Notes: generated by a model from the sequence alone, not told the origin. Positions 11,342 to 20,940 are shown, counted from the first letter of the stretch. The stretch is 42,162 nt of DNA from Eudoraea sp. (GCA_024639765.1 JAHEHU010000019.1:1-42162), one strand, 5' to 3'. Numbers and translations are program-made.

Positions 11342-13786
11342 ATGAAAGTTTTAAAATTTGGTGGTACTTCCGTAGCTACGGCAGCTAGTATCCAACAGGT
11401 ACAGAATATCATCGCCAATACTAAGGCCAAAAAATTGATTGTTGTGGTATCTGCCTTGGGTGGAGTAACGGATTTGTTGCTTAATGCGGCCTCAACCGCC
11501 GCTGCACAGGAAATCACTTACAGGGACATTCTAAAGAAAGTAGAGGCTCGTCACCTCAGCATTATAAAAGAATTACTACCGTTAAAAGCTCAAAGCAAGG
11601 TGCTGAGCAAGGTTAAAAGTGAGCTGAATGTTTTAGAGACCCTTCTTGAAGGGGCGTTTTATATTGGGGAGAGAACCCCCAAACTTACCGATAAGATCGT
11701 GAGTTTCGGAGAACTTTTATCTGCCTATATCATAAGTGAATATTTCAAAGAAGTTGGCCACAAGGCCATTTTTAAAGATAGCAGGGAATTACTTATCACA
11801 GATAATAATCACGGCAAAGCCACAGTAGATTTTGAAGAAAGTGGCGAACGCTGTTTGAGATTCTTTTCCAAGGAACAAGCCCCAATTATAGTAATGCCGG
11901 GTTTTATTGCCGCCACCGCGGATGGAAATGTCACAACTCTTGGTAGAGGAGGATCAGATTATACGGCATCTATAATAGCTGCTGCCCTGGACGCAGAAGA
12001 ATTACAAATATGGACAGATGTTAGTGGCATGTACACGGCTAATCCTAAACTAGTGAAGCAAGCAAAAGCCATCCCTCATATCTCCTATGAGGAAGCAATG
12101 GAATTATCTCATTTTGGCGCCAAAGTATTATATCCTCCTACTATTCAGCCTGTTCTGGCTAAAGGTCTTCCCATGGCCATTAAGAATACCTTTGAACCAG
12201 ATGCACCTGGCACCTTGATAATGCAGAAAGCACCTGAAGAAGGAAGGACAGTTAGGGGAATAACGAATATTCCAGATATTACACTTCTATCACTAGAAGG
12301 TCCAGGAATGATCGGTATTCCCGGTATTTCCAAACGATTTTTTGAAGTGCTTTCACAAGCCGAGATCAGTGTTGTTCTAATTACCCAGGCATCATCAGAA
12401 CACTCTATTTGCATAGGGATCGCAGATGAAGATGCAGAAAAGGCCGTGAGTATGTTGAATAAGGCCTTTGCCTACGAGATGACCTTGGAAAAAATAAAAC
12501 CGATTCTTATTGAAAAAGAATTGGCCATCATTGCCCTGGTTGGTGATCAAATGAAAAATCATCAGGGTCTAAGCGGAAAAATGTTCAGTACCCTCGGTAA
12601 GAACAATGTAAATATCCGGGCTATTGCCCAGGGGGCCTCTGAACGGAATATTTCTGCAGTGATAAGGAAAGAGGATGTGAAAAAAGCGCTGAATACACTT
12701 CATGAAGCCTTTTTTGAGGAACAGACAAAACAATTGAATTTGTTCATTCTAGGAGTAGGAAATGTGGGCTCAAAATTGCTGGAGCAATTAAAACAACAAA
12801 AAAGGTACTTAAAGGAACATTTACGTCTCAATGTTAGGGTTATTGGCATCTCCAATTCCCGTACTATGTATTTTGATGATCAGGGAATCCCCTTACAAAA
12901 ATGGCCAGAATTACTAGCCTCAGGAAAAACCGCAGATGCATCAGAATTCTACAATACTATTCTGAAGATAAATGCAAGAAATAGCATATTGGTGGATAAT
13001 ACAGCCAGTGAGAAGGTTGCGAATAGTTATAGTACCTATCTCAAGCAAAGCATCGCGGTGGTGACCTGTAATAAAATTGCTTGTTCCTCTGGGTATGAGT
13101 ACTATACCCAACTTAAAGAACTGGCGAAGGAATACGAGGCGCCTTTCCTGTTTGAAACAAATGTAGGTGCAGGTTTACCTATAATAGACACATTAAAGCA
13201 CCTAATAGCATCTGGGGACGAGATCATTACAATTAAGGCCGTGCTATCGGGAAGTCTCAACTTCGTGTTTAATAATTTTAACGAGACCACAACGTTTCAC
13301 GATGTCGTAAAACAAGCTCAAGAAGAAGGTTATACAGAGCCCGACCCAAAAATAGATCTTAGTGGAATTGATGTAATGCGCAAAATTCTTATACTGGCGA
13401 GGGAAAGTGGGTATGAACTAGATCTAAAGGAAATTGAGAACAAGTCCTTTCTTCCTGAAGAAGCACTGAAAACGAACAACAATGAGGCCTTTTTTACTGC
13501 TTTGAAGAAATATGAGCGCAACTTTCAGCAGCTGGTGGCCGATGCAACTAAAGCAAATTGTAAACTTAAATTTGTAGCATCTCTCGATAAGGGAAAAGCA
13601 AGCGTTGGCCTGGAACAGATCCCTGTGGGGCACGACTTCTATTCCTTGGCGGGAAGTGATAATATTGTGCTCTTTTATACAAAAAGGTATCCTAAACAGC
13701 CACTGATCATAAAGGGTGCAGGTGCAGGTGCAGATGTTACTGCTTCCGGAATTTTTGCCGATATCATCAGAATAGGAACGTATTAA
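11342..13786 (+). CDS. thrA: bifunctional aspartate kinase / homoserine dehydrogenase I
   Basis: MKVLKFGGTSVATAASIQ kinase start, ACT domains, FILGVGNVGSKLLEQL Rossmann fold, GAGAGADVTASGIFADIIRI HSD C-terminus; the track start at 11333 is ATT, ATG is at 11342. Confidence 0.97.
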   Translation: MKVLKFGGTSVATAASIQQVQNIIANTKAKKLIVVVSALGGVTDLLLNAASTAAAQEITYRDILKKVEARHLSIIKELLPLKAQSKVLSKVKSELNVLETLLEGAFYIGERTPKLTDKIVSFGELLSAYIISEYFKEVGHKAIFKDSRELLITDNNHGKATVDFEESGERCLRFFSKEQAPIIVMPGFIAATADGNVTTLGRGGSDYTASIIAAALDAEELQIWTDVSGMYTANPKLVKQAKAIPHISYEEAMELSHFGAKVLYPPTIQPVLAKGLPMAIKNTFEPDAPGTLIMQKAPEEGRTVRGITNIPDITLLSLEGPGMIGIPGISKRFFEVLSQAEISVVLITQASSEHSICIGIADEDAEKAVSMLNKAFAYEMTLEKIKPILIEKELAIIALVGDQMKNHQGLSGKMFSTLGKNNVNIRAIAQGASERNISAVIRKEDVKKALNTLHEAFFEEQTKQLNLFILGVGNVGSKLLEQLKQQKRYLKEHLRLNVRVIGISNSRTMYFDDQGIPLQKWPELLASGKTADASEFYNTILKINARNSILVDNTASEKVANSYSTYLKQSIAVVTCNKIACSSGYEYYTQLKELAKEYEAPFLFETNVGAGLPIIDTLKHLIASGDEIITIKAVLSGSLNFVFNNFNETTTFHDVVKQAQEEGYTEPDPKIDLSGIDVMRKILILARESGYELDLKEIENKSFLPEEALKTNNNEAFFTALKKYERNFQQLVADATKANCKLKFVASLDKGKASVGLEQIPVGHDFYSLAGSDNIVLFYTKRYPKQPLIIKGAGAGADVTASGIFADIIRIGTY

Positions 13787-13848
13787 TAAATTGAAATTTC
13801 ACTTACATCATAAATTTCTCTTAGCTTTAAATATGAATTCTATCCTCT

Positions 13849-14781
13849 ATGAGCAAAGACACTGTTAAAATATTTTGTCCGGCCACTATAGCGAATATTT
13901 CGTGTGGTTTTGATGTGCTGGGACTTGCGCTTAAAGGCATAGGGGATGAAATGGTCATTAAAAAAGTGCCCTCCCCTGGTTTAAAGATCACTAAAATAAG
14001 TGGACTTGATCTGCCATTGGAAATCAATAAAAATGTAGCCGGAGTGGCGGGCCTGGCTTTCATGGAGGCATCAACATACACTGGAGGTTTTGAAATAGAG
14101 ATCTACAAAAAGATCAAGGCAGGAAGTGGAATAGGAAGTAGTGCGGCCAGCGCAGCAGGGGCCGTATGGGCTATGAATTACCTTATAGACTCTCCTTTTA
14201 ACCAACATCAATTGGTGCAATTTGCCATGGCAGGAGAAAAACTGGCTAGCGGTGTTGCCCATGCAGATAATGTGGCCCCCGCCATTTATGGAGGATTTAC
14301 CCTGGTAAGGAGTACAGAACCACTCGATGTTGTTCCCATACATGTTCCAAAAGAATTATACGCTTCCATCATTCATCCCCATATAGAAATAAAGACCTCC
14401 GACTCCAGAAAGATCCTCAAAACCAGTATTTCACTTGCAGATGGGATCAAACAATGGGGAAATGTGGGTGCTTTGGTAGCAGGTCTTTTTCAGGAAGATT
14501 ACGATCTTATCAGCAGGGCCCTGGAAGATCATATCGTAGAGCCTATCAGGTCTATCCTTATCCCTGGTTTTGATGAGGTAAAATTAGCAGCCTTACAAGC
14601 AGGTGCTCTAGGTTGCGGAATATCCGGATCGGGGCCTTCTATTTTTGCGCTGAGCAAAGGAGAGAAGACCGCACAAAAAGTAACACTGGCCATGAGCAAA
14701 GTATTTGAGAATATAGGTCTTTCACATGATGCTTATGTCTCTGAGATCAATACTAAAGGAATACAAATCATGACCCATTAA
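13849..14781 (+). CDS. thrB: homoserine kinase
   Basis: GHMP kinase motif KIKAGSGIGSSAASAAGAVWA; GCGISGSGPSIFAL; between thrA and thrC. Confidence 0.96.
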   Translation: MSKDTVKIFCPATIANISCGFDVLGLALKGIGDEMVIKKVPSPGLKITKISGLDLPLEINKNVAGVAGLAFMEASTYTGGFEIEIYKKIKAGSGIGSSAASAAGAVWAMNYLIDSPFNQHQLVQFAMAGEKLASGVAHADNVAPAIYGGFTLVRSTEPLDVVPIHVPKELYASIIHPHIEIKTSDSRKILKTSISLADGIKQWGNVGALVAGLFQEDYDLISRALEDHIVEPIRSILIPGFDEVKLAALQAGALGCGISGSGPSIFALSKGEKTAQKVTLAMSKVFENIGLSHDAYVSEINTKGIQIMTH

Positions 14782-14805
14782 GGGTCTTTTGATGTTAGAT
14801 ATAGC

Positions 14806-16098
14806 ATGAACTTCTATAGCCTTCATACAAATGACGCCAAAGTTTCTTTTAAAGAGGCTGTTATCAATGGAATAGCTCCAGATGGTGGACTGTATTTTCC
14901 GGAACAGATCCCACAACTACCTGCCTCTTTTTTTGATAACATCGAGGGCCTTTCAAATCTGGAGATCGCCTTCAGGGCCTTATTCCCATTTGTTAAAGAA
15001 GATATTCCTGAGACAATTCTCAGGGAAATACTTGAAGAAGTACTCGATTTTGATTTTCCCCTTGTACCCATAAGTGAGCATGTTTCAACCCTCGAACTCT
15101 TTAATGGGCCCACTATGGCCTTTAAAGATGTTGGTGCACGCTTTATGGCCAATTGCCTGGGATACTTCTTCAGGGATTCTGAAAATAAAGTCACCGTCCT
15201 GGTAGCCACATCCGGAGACACCGGTGGTGCTGTAGCTAACGGGTTTCTGGGAGTTGCCGGGGTTGAAGTAGTAATTTTGTATCCCAGTGGCAAAGTAAGT
15301 GATATTCAGGAACGTCAATTAACAACTTTAGGACAGAACATTACCGCATTGGAAGTAAGTGGTACTTTTGACGACTGTCAGCGGATGGTGAAACGAGCTT
15401 TTGTAGATACCAGTCTAAAAGGAAGTGTACAGCTTACCTCAGCCAATTCAATAAATGTAGCTCGATGGTTGCCACAAATGTTATATTTTCTTTTTGCCTA
15501 CAAACATCTGAAAGCCTCGGGAAAAGAACTTGTATTTTCGGTTCCCAGCGGAAATTTCGGCAACATATGTGCCGGAATGTTGGCACAGCGCATGGGGATG
15601 CCGGTACGGCATTTTATTGCGTCCACTAATGTAAATGATACGGTTCCTGCGTATATGCAAACTGCCATCTATGAGCCTAAACCTTCCGTGGCAACCATTT
15701 CTAATGCCATGGATGTTGGGGACCCGAGCAATTTTATCAGAATACGTAAGCTGTATAATGATGATTTCTCAGAATTAAGTAAACATCTTACCTCTTATTC
15801 CTTCACTGATAAAGAGACCAAAGAAGCCATGAAAAATTTATATGCCAAAGCCGGCTATGTTGCTGATCCCCATGGTGCAGTTGGTTATTTGGGCCTCCAA
15901 AAATATCGGGAGAAGCATCCGAATACCTATGGTGTTTTCCTGGAAACTGCTCATCCTGTCAAATTTTTAGATGTAGTGTCCTCTACCTTGAACGTCACCC
16001 TATCGTTACCACCCCAGATAGCAAAGATCATGCATAAAGAGAAGGAATCTGTCTCCATTTCAGAGTACGAAGAACTCAGGTTATTTCTGTTGAAGTGA
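14806..16098 (+). CDS. thrC: threonine synthase
   Basis: ELFNGPTMAFKDVGARFMA PLP-lysine motif, TSGDTGGAVANGF; operon position. Confidence 0.97.
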   Translation: MNFYSLHTNDAKVSFKEAVINGIAPDGGLYFPEQIPQLPASFFDNIEGLSNLEIAFRALFPFVKEDIPETILREILEEVLDFDFPLVPISEHVSTLELFNGPTMAFKDVGARFMANCLGYFFRDSENKVTVLVATSGDTGGAVANGFLGVAGVEVVILYPSGKVSDIQERQLTTLGQNITALEVSGTFDDCQRMVKRAFVDTSLKGSVQLTSANSINVARWLPQMLYFLFAYKHLKASGKELVFSVPSGNFGNICAGMLAQRMGMPVRHFIASTNVNDTVPAYMQTAIYEPKPSVATISNAMDVGDPSNFIRIRKLYNDDFSELSKHLTSYSFTDKETKEAMKNLYAKAGYVADPHGAVGYLGLQKYREKHPNTYGVFLETAHPVKFLDVVSSTLNVTLSLPPQIAKIMHKEKESVSISEYEELRLFLLK

Positions 16099-16165
16099 TC
16101 GTTTTCTTCCTTTTACAAAGAAACCAAAACTAAGGTCCCTTAGGAAGGCAACCAACTATTTTCAA

Positions 16166-16173
16166 TATCTTTG
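16166..16173 (+). promoter_or_regulatory. candidate -7 element for gcvT
   Basis: TATCTTTG (TAnnTTTG), 22 nt before the ATG; no clear -33 TTG. Confidence 0.45.
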
Positions 16174-16195
16174 CGCAGCAAAAATTACTTATTAC

Positions 16196-17281
16196 ATGAA
16201 AAATACAGCGCTCTCCCAAACACATGAGGAATTAGGTGCAAAAATGGTACCCTTCGCCGGGTACAAAATGCCCGTTTCTTATGAAGGTGTAAATATAGAA
16301 CACGAAACCGTGAGAAACGGGGTTGGTGTTTTTGATGTATCACATATGGGTGAATTTCTGATCGAAGGACCCAATGCCTTGGGACTCATACAGAAAGTTA
16401 CCTCCAATGATGCTTCAAAATTAACAGTCGGGAAAGCGCAATACAGCTGTTTGCCTAATGAGACCGGAGGAATTGTAGACGACCTGATAGTATACAGAGT
16501 AAAAGAAGAAACCTATCTGTTAGTAGTGAACGCCTCCAACATTGAAAAGGACTGGAATCATATTTCTAAATACAACAAGGAACACAAGGCAGTTATGCGT
16601 GATCTTTCCGAGGCGTATTCACTTCTTGCCATTCAGGGCCCAAAAGCTGTTGAAGCAATGCAGTCTATCACCTCGGTAGATCTGGAACAAATCAAATTTT
16701 ACAATTTTGTAGTGGGTGATTTTGCCGGCATTGATCATGTTATTATTTCTGCCACGGGCTATACGGGATCGGGTGGCTTTGAGATTTATTGTAAAAACAG
16801 TGAGGTAAAACAGGTTTGGGACACCGTTTTTAAAGCCGGAGAAAAGTATGGCATAAAACCAATAGGGCTGGCAGCCAGAGATACCCTAAGACTAGAGATG
16901 GGATATTGTTTATATGGCAATGATATTACAGACGACACTTCGCCTTTTGAGGCCGGTCTGGGATGGATCACCAAATTCACCAAAGATTTTGTGAATAGTG
17001 ACGCTCTGGCCAAAGAAAAAGAACGCGGACCAAAACAGAAATTAGTTGCTTTCGAATTAGATGACCGTGGTATTCCACGGCAGGGATATGATATTGTTGA
17101 CGGGCAAGGAAAGACTATTGGGAAGGTTACATCGGGTACCATGTCCCCTTCGCTTGGCAAGGGAATTGGTTTGGGATATGTGCCTATCATATTTGCAGAA
17201 ACAGGGAGTAAATTCAATATCCAAATAAGAAAACATGCCATTCCGGCAACTGTTGTAAAACTACCTTTTTATAAGGGTTAA
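16196..17281 (+). CDS. gcvT: glycine cleavage system aminomethyltransferase (T protein)
   Basis: MKNTALSQTHEELGAKMVPFAGYKMPVSYEG, FDVSHMGEF, 361 aa. Confidence 0.97.
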   Translation: MKNTALSQTHEELGAKMVPFAGYKMPVSYEGVNIEHETVRNGVGVFDVSHMGEFLIEGPNALGLIQKVTSNDASKLTVGKAQYSCLPNETGGIVDDLIVYRVKEETYLLVVNASNIEKDWNHISKYNKEHKAVMRDLSEAYSLLAIQGPKAVEAMQSITSVDLEQIKFYNFVVGDFAGIDHVIISATGYTGSGGFEIYCKNSEVKQVWDTVFKAGEKYGIKPIGLAARDTLRLEMGYCLYGNDITDDTSPFEAGLGWITKFTKDFVNSDALAKEKERGPKQKLVAFELDDRGIPRQGYDIVDGQGKTIGKVTSGTMSPSLGKGIGLGYVPIIFAETGSKFNIQIRKHAIPATVVKLPFYKG

Positions 17282-17306
17282 AAGGTCTGCGAATACTGGA
17301 GGAACG

Positions 17307-18134
17307 GTGCAAGAAGAAGGAAAGAAAATACTCATTTTAGGAGCCAGCGGATTCATTGGTAATGCTCTTTACAAGGAATTGTGTAATTACTACGATACCT
17401 ATGGAACCTATTTTTCATCCAGAAATGGGTATTCTACCAATCAACAGTTTTTTCAATACGATATGCAAGAGGATGATATTTTTCAGCTGCTGGAAGAACT
17501 TCGTCCCAATATTATCATTTCTGCCCTGCGAGGCGATTTTGGGGCTCAAATTCAGGCACATCAGCATATCGTAGAATATGTTGCCAAACACAATTGTAAG
17601 ATATTATTCCTGTCCTCTGCCAACGTTTTTGATGCATATAGTAAATTTCCTTCCTATGAATATGACAAGACGCTCTCGGAAAGTATTTATGGCCGATTAA
17701 AAATTAAAATTGAGAATATGCTGCTTCGTCTTCCAAAGAAAAAAGCAGCAATTTTAAGGATACCTATGGTCTTTGGAAATACGTCTCCGAGGATCAAAGA
17801 GATGAAACAGGCAATTTGGAATAACGAGGCCATTGAGGTCTTTCCAAATCTCATTATCAACGTCACCAATGAAGACAAATTAACGCAGCAGATCCATTAC
17901 CTAATCAACAGAAACAAGTTTGGGATTTATCACCTGGGAAGTACGGACCTTGTGCATCATGAAGATTTTATAAGGGAGGTGGTAGACAGGGTTGGAAGTT
18001 TTAATCCGATATACAAAAGGGTATTTACCACCAATGAAGAAAGATTTTTAGCAGTGCTGCCAAAAGATCGTCTCCTGCCAAAGAACTTGCAATCGAGCTA
18101 TCAGGAAATTATAGACCATCATGTATTGGGTTAG
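17307..18134 (+). CDS. NAD(P)-dependent sugar-nucleotide epimerase/reductase (RmlD-like), GTG start
   Basis: KILILGASGFIGNALYKEL Rossmann motif; YDKTLSESIYGRLKIKIE replaces the canonical YxxxK region. Confidence 0.8.
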   Translation: MQEEGKKILILGASGFIGNALYKELCNYYDTYGTYFSSRNGYSTNQQFFQYDMQEDDIFQLLEELRPNIIISALRGDFGAQIQAHQHIVEYVAKHNCKILFLSSANVFDAYSKFPSYEYDKTLSESIYGRLKIKIENMLLRLPKKKAAILRIPMVFGNTSPRIKEMKQAIWNNEAIEVFPNLIINVTNEDKLTQQIHYLINRNKFGIYHLGSTDLVHHEDFIREVVDRVGSFNPIYKRVFTTNEERFLAVLPKDRLLPKNLQSSYQEIIDHHVLG

Positions 18135-18263
18135 GTAGTTACGCTGTTAGTCTTCCGATATAACTTTTTTTCCTTGTATCTTTATTATTCACGCGAATAT
18201 TGCTCACGGGTTTGAAGGAAACCATTAAGCTCAAGCAGAAAATCATCAAAAAATATAAACGCC

Positions 18264-18551
18264 ATGGAAAAACTTACACCGGAAAAGATTGAAGAACAAA
18301 TGTCATCCCTTGAAGGGTGGGAATATGTCAATAATGGAATTGAAACATCCTTTGAGTTTAAGAATTTCAAGGAGGCTTTTACCGTAATGACCCGTATTGC
18401 CTTTGAGTGTGAGGCTCAAAACCATCACCCGGAATGGAGTAATGTCTACAACTCCTTGAACATCCGTTTAAGCACCCATGACGCCAATGGCGTAACTGAG
18501 AAAGACTTTATCTTGGCTCGCAGCATTGAAAAGATCATTGAAAGCGAGTAA
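18264..18551 (+). CDS. 4a-hydroxytetrahydrobiopterin dehydratase (pterin carbinolamine dehydratase)
   Basis: 95 aa; FECEAQNHHPEWSNVYNSLNIRLSTHDANGVTEKD family signature. Confidence 0.93.
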   Translation: MEKLTPEKIEEQMSSLEGWEYVNNGIETSFEFKNFKEAFTVMTRIAFECEAQNHHPEWSNVYNSLNIRLSTHDANGVTEKDFILARSIEKIIESE

Positions 18552-18574
18552 GCATCGTTTTGAATTATACCGCC

Positions 18575-18604
18575 TTGTAGGGCTTTCAAAATTTGCTAAA
18601 TTTG
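18575..18604 (+). promoter_or_regulatory. Bacteroidota-type promoter for the yebC-family gene
   Basis: TTG (18575-18577) - N19 - TAAATTTG (18597-18604), 26 nt before the ATG. Confidence 0.65.
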
Positions 18605-18630
18605 CCTGTATTTACTCAGGAAATTAGTAT

Positions 18631-19341
18631 ATGGGAAGAGCATTTGAATTTCGGAAAGCGCGAAAAATGAAGCGTTGGTCTGCCATGTCCAAGGCCTTTA
18701 CACGTATAGGCAAAGATATTGTGATGGCAGTAAAGGAAGGAGGTCCAGATCCTGATGCCAATTCACGGCTGCGAGCAGTGATCCAAAATGCGAAATCCGT
18801 GAATATGCCCAAGGATAATATTGAACGGGCCATAAAAAGAGCCTCGGACAAATCCCAGGGTGAATACAAAGAAGTGTTATTTGAAGGGTATGCACCCCAT
18901 GGAATTGCTGTCCTTATAGAAACTGCAACCGACAACAATACGCGCACAGTGGCCAATATAAGGAGTTACTTCAACAAGTGTAACGGGAGCCTCGGCACTT
19001 CCGGATCCGTAGAATTTATGTTCGATCATACGTGTAATTTCAGAATACCTACCGAAGGTATAGATCCCGAAGAATTGGAACTCGACTTTATTGATTTCGG
19101 TGCAGAAGAGGTCTTTGAGGACGAGGATGGAATTATGATTTATGCTCCTTTTGAAAGTTTTGGGGCCATTCAAAAAGAACTGGAATCCAGAGAAATAGAA
19201 ATTTTATCGTCTGGGTTTGAGCGTATTCCGCAGGTCACCAAGGAGCTAAGCGCCGAAGAAGCCGAAGATGTGGAAAAACTTCTTGAAAAGATTGAAGAGG
19301 ATGATGATGTACAAAACGTATATCACACCATGAAGGAATAA
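18631..19341 (+). CDS. yebC: YebC/PmpR-family transcriptional or translational regulator
   Basis: MGRAFEFRKARKMKRWSAMSKAFTRIGKDIVMAVKEGGPDPDANSRLRAVIQNAKSVNMPKDNIERAIKRA. Confidence 0.96.
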   Translation: MGRAFEFRKARKMKRWSAMSKAFTRIGKDIVMAVKEGGPDPDANSRLRAVIQNAKSVNMPKDNIERAIKRASDKSQGEYKEVLFEGYAPHGIAVLIETATDNNTRTVANIRSYFNKCNGSLGTSGSVEFMFDHTCNFRIPTEGIDPEELELDFIDFGAEEVFEDEDGIMIYAPFESFGAIQKELESREIEILSSGFERIPQVTKELSAEEAEDVEKLLEKIEEDDDVQNVYHTMKE

Positions 19342-19586
19342 GATATCCTAGTCAACGTGCCAAAATAGAATTTTATATTTCTCCTGCCTATTTATAATAA
19401 TAGCTAGCTTACTCTTAAGAAAGCTTTGAATATTGGCTTATACACTGAAGGTTTAGGTTTATGGCATTCTTCTACGTATGCCTTAATACTATCAACTGAT
19501 TGAGATCATTGTGTAATTGACCTTAGATGCTTAGGTTGTTTGTATATGAATTTTCATTTAAATCCTATGATCTAAAACCTAAAGTC

Positions 19587-20096
19587 ATGAAAGCACTAAG
19601 TAAATTATTTCTATTCGCGCCCTTCTTTGCCCTTTTACTCTTTTCCTGTTCTTCTGATGACCCTGAAACTAAATCTGATTGTGGTCCTAATTATTGTATT
19701 AGTGAATTACAGGGAACCTGGGAAGCTACTGAGTACACCTTAACATTTTGTGGAACGGGTAATCCTCCAAATCCCAGTAGTTTTGAAGCTATAGCCGCAG
19801 GTGGTTCTGCAACGCTTGTTATACAATCCAATGGCAGATTTTCATTAAACGCAATGATCATGATTGATGGACAAACATTCCAAGAAACTGCATCAGGAAC
19901 AATTTATTTTGAAGACGGGAAATTTTTCGCCATTCAGTTCGATGATGATGAACCAAATGATCCTACGTATTTCGGAGACACATTGAATGGTAATACCTTT
20001 AGTATAGTTGGAGGAACTCCGGTAGCCGAGTGGGACTTTGATATGGATGAAATAGATGAAGAGGCCTGCGTAGCCCTTACATTTGTCAAAGTTTAG
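19587..20096 (+). CDS. lipocalin-like secreted lipoprotein (paralog 1)
   Basis: internal ATG 19587 gives MKALSKLFLFAPFFALLLFSC-SSDD lipoprotein signal; ISELQGTWEAT shared with 20451-20939. Confidence 0.8.
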   Translation: MKALSKLFLFAPFFALLLFSCSSDDPETKSDCGPNYCISELQGTWEATEYTLTFCGTGNPPNPSSFEAIAAGGSATLVIQSNGRFSLNAMIMIDGQTFQETASGTIYFEDGKFFAIQFDDDEPNDPTYFGDTLNGNTFSIVGGTPVAEWDFDMDEIDEEACVALTFVKV

Positions 20097-20147
20097 GATG
20101 ACAACTTCTAATGTATCGTTTTTTGATCTTTATTAAAACTAAAACGT

Positions 20148-20205
20148 AGCTGTCCCTGATAACCTGAAATGCTATTTTCAGCCGTTATTTGGGATAGCTT
20201 TTTAT
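20148..20205 (+). terminator. intrinsic terminator after lipoprotein 1
   Basis: nested stems AGCTGTCCC/GGGATAGCT, ATAAC/GTTAT, CTGAAA/TTTCAG with TGCTAT loop, then TTTTTAT. Confidence 0.75.
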
Positions 20206-20367
20206 ATGATAGTGGCACTCACTTCACAAAAGCTATAAAGATGAATTTATTTAAAACACTTCCTGCCAATCCATTACAGATACGATACATAACGAAATAA
20301 TGCCACTTTACTTCTGTGGATCGCAATGCATTTCAACCTCATATACCACCTTACATGATTAGGGTCA

Positions 20368-20398
20368 TTGCACATGCTTTTGTACAGAGCTACCTTTG
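20368..20398 (+). promoter_or_regulatory. Bacteroidota-type promoter for lipoprotein 2
   Basis: TTG (20368-20370) - N20 - TACCTTTG (20391-20398). Confidence 0.65.
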
Positions 20399-20450
20399 AT
20401 CATTAGAATTTCTAATTCGTTCATTCGTGAACTTCTAAATCAAAGAAATC

Positions 20451-20939
20451 ATGAGAACTTCAGTAAAAACATTATTATTTGGCACATTATTGATTTTGTT
20501 TGGTGCATTGTCTTGCAGCGAAGAAGATCCGATAAGTGAACTCACCAAGGATGGTGATTTTAACATCAGTGAATTAGCAGGTACTTGGGAGGCCACACAA
20601 GCACAATTTAGTGTAAATACCACTTCTGTAGATGTTGTGGAAGACGGAGGTACCGTTGCGATGACCGTACAATCTAACGGCCGTTTTACCCTGACCCTCG
20701 ATCCGATAGACCGGGCACCCTACACAGTAAGTGGAGAAATGTTCTGGGAAAAATGGGAAGGAAGCTACTTCTTTGCCATCGTATGGGATGACGAACCCGG
20801 AGATTGGGACACCTATGGCCATACCTGGGACGGTACAACTTTTACCATTAACGGAGGTACTGGCTCCGGCGAATATGATTTTGATAATGATGGGGATGCG
20901 GAACCGTGTACACTGCATTTTGACTTCGTGAGAAGCTAG
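20451..20939 (+). CDS. lipocalin-like secreted lipoprotein (paralog 2)
   Basis: MRTSVKTLLFGTLLILFGALSC-SEED lipobox; ISELAGTWEAT and QSNGRFTL shared with the upstream paralog. Confidence 0.8.
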   Translation: MRTSVKTLLFGTLLILFGALSCSEEDPISELTKDGDFNISELAGTWEATQAQFSVNTTSVDVVEDGGTVAMTVQSNGRFTLTLDPIDRAPYTVSGEMFWEKWEGSYFFAIVWDDEPGDWDTYGHTWDGTTFTINGGTGSGEYDFDNDGDAEPCTLHFDFVRS

Positions 20940-20940
20940 C

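Noticed and set aside
13716-13740. Short GGTGCA tandem repeat
   Set aside because: Encodes the conserved GAGAGADVTA motif of homoserine dehydrogenase; not a repeat element.
16130-16143. CTAAGG-TC-CCTTAG inverted repeat after thrC as a terminator
   Set aside because: Stem too short with no U-tract; does not support a terminator call.
19342-19586. Intergenic region before lipoprotein 1 as a possible ncRNA
   Set aside because: No clear TAnnTTTG promoter, conserved motif or strong hairpin found by eye; insufficient evidence.
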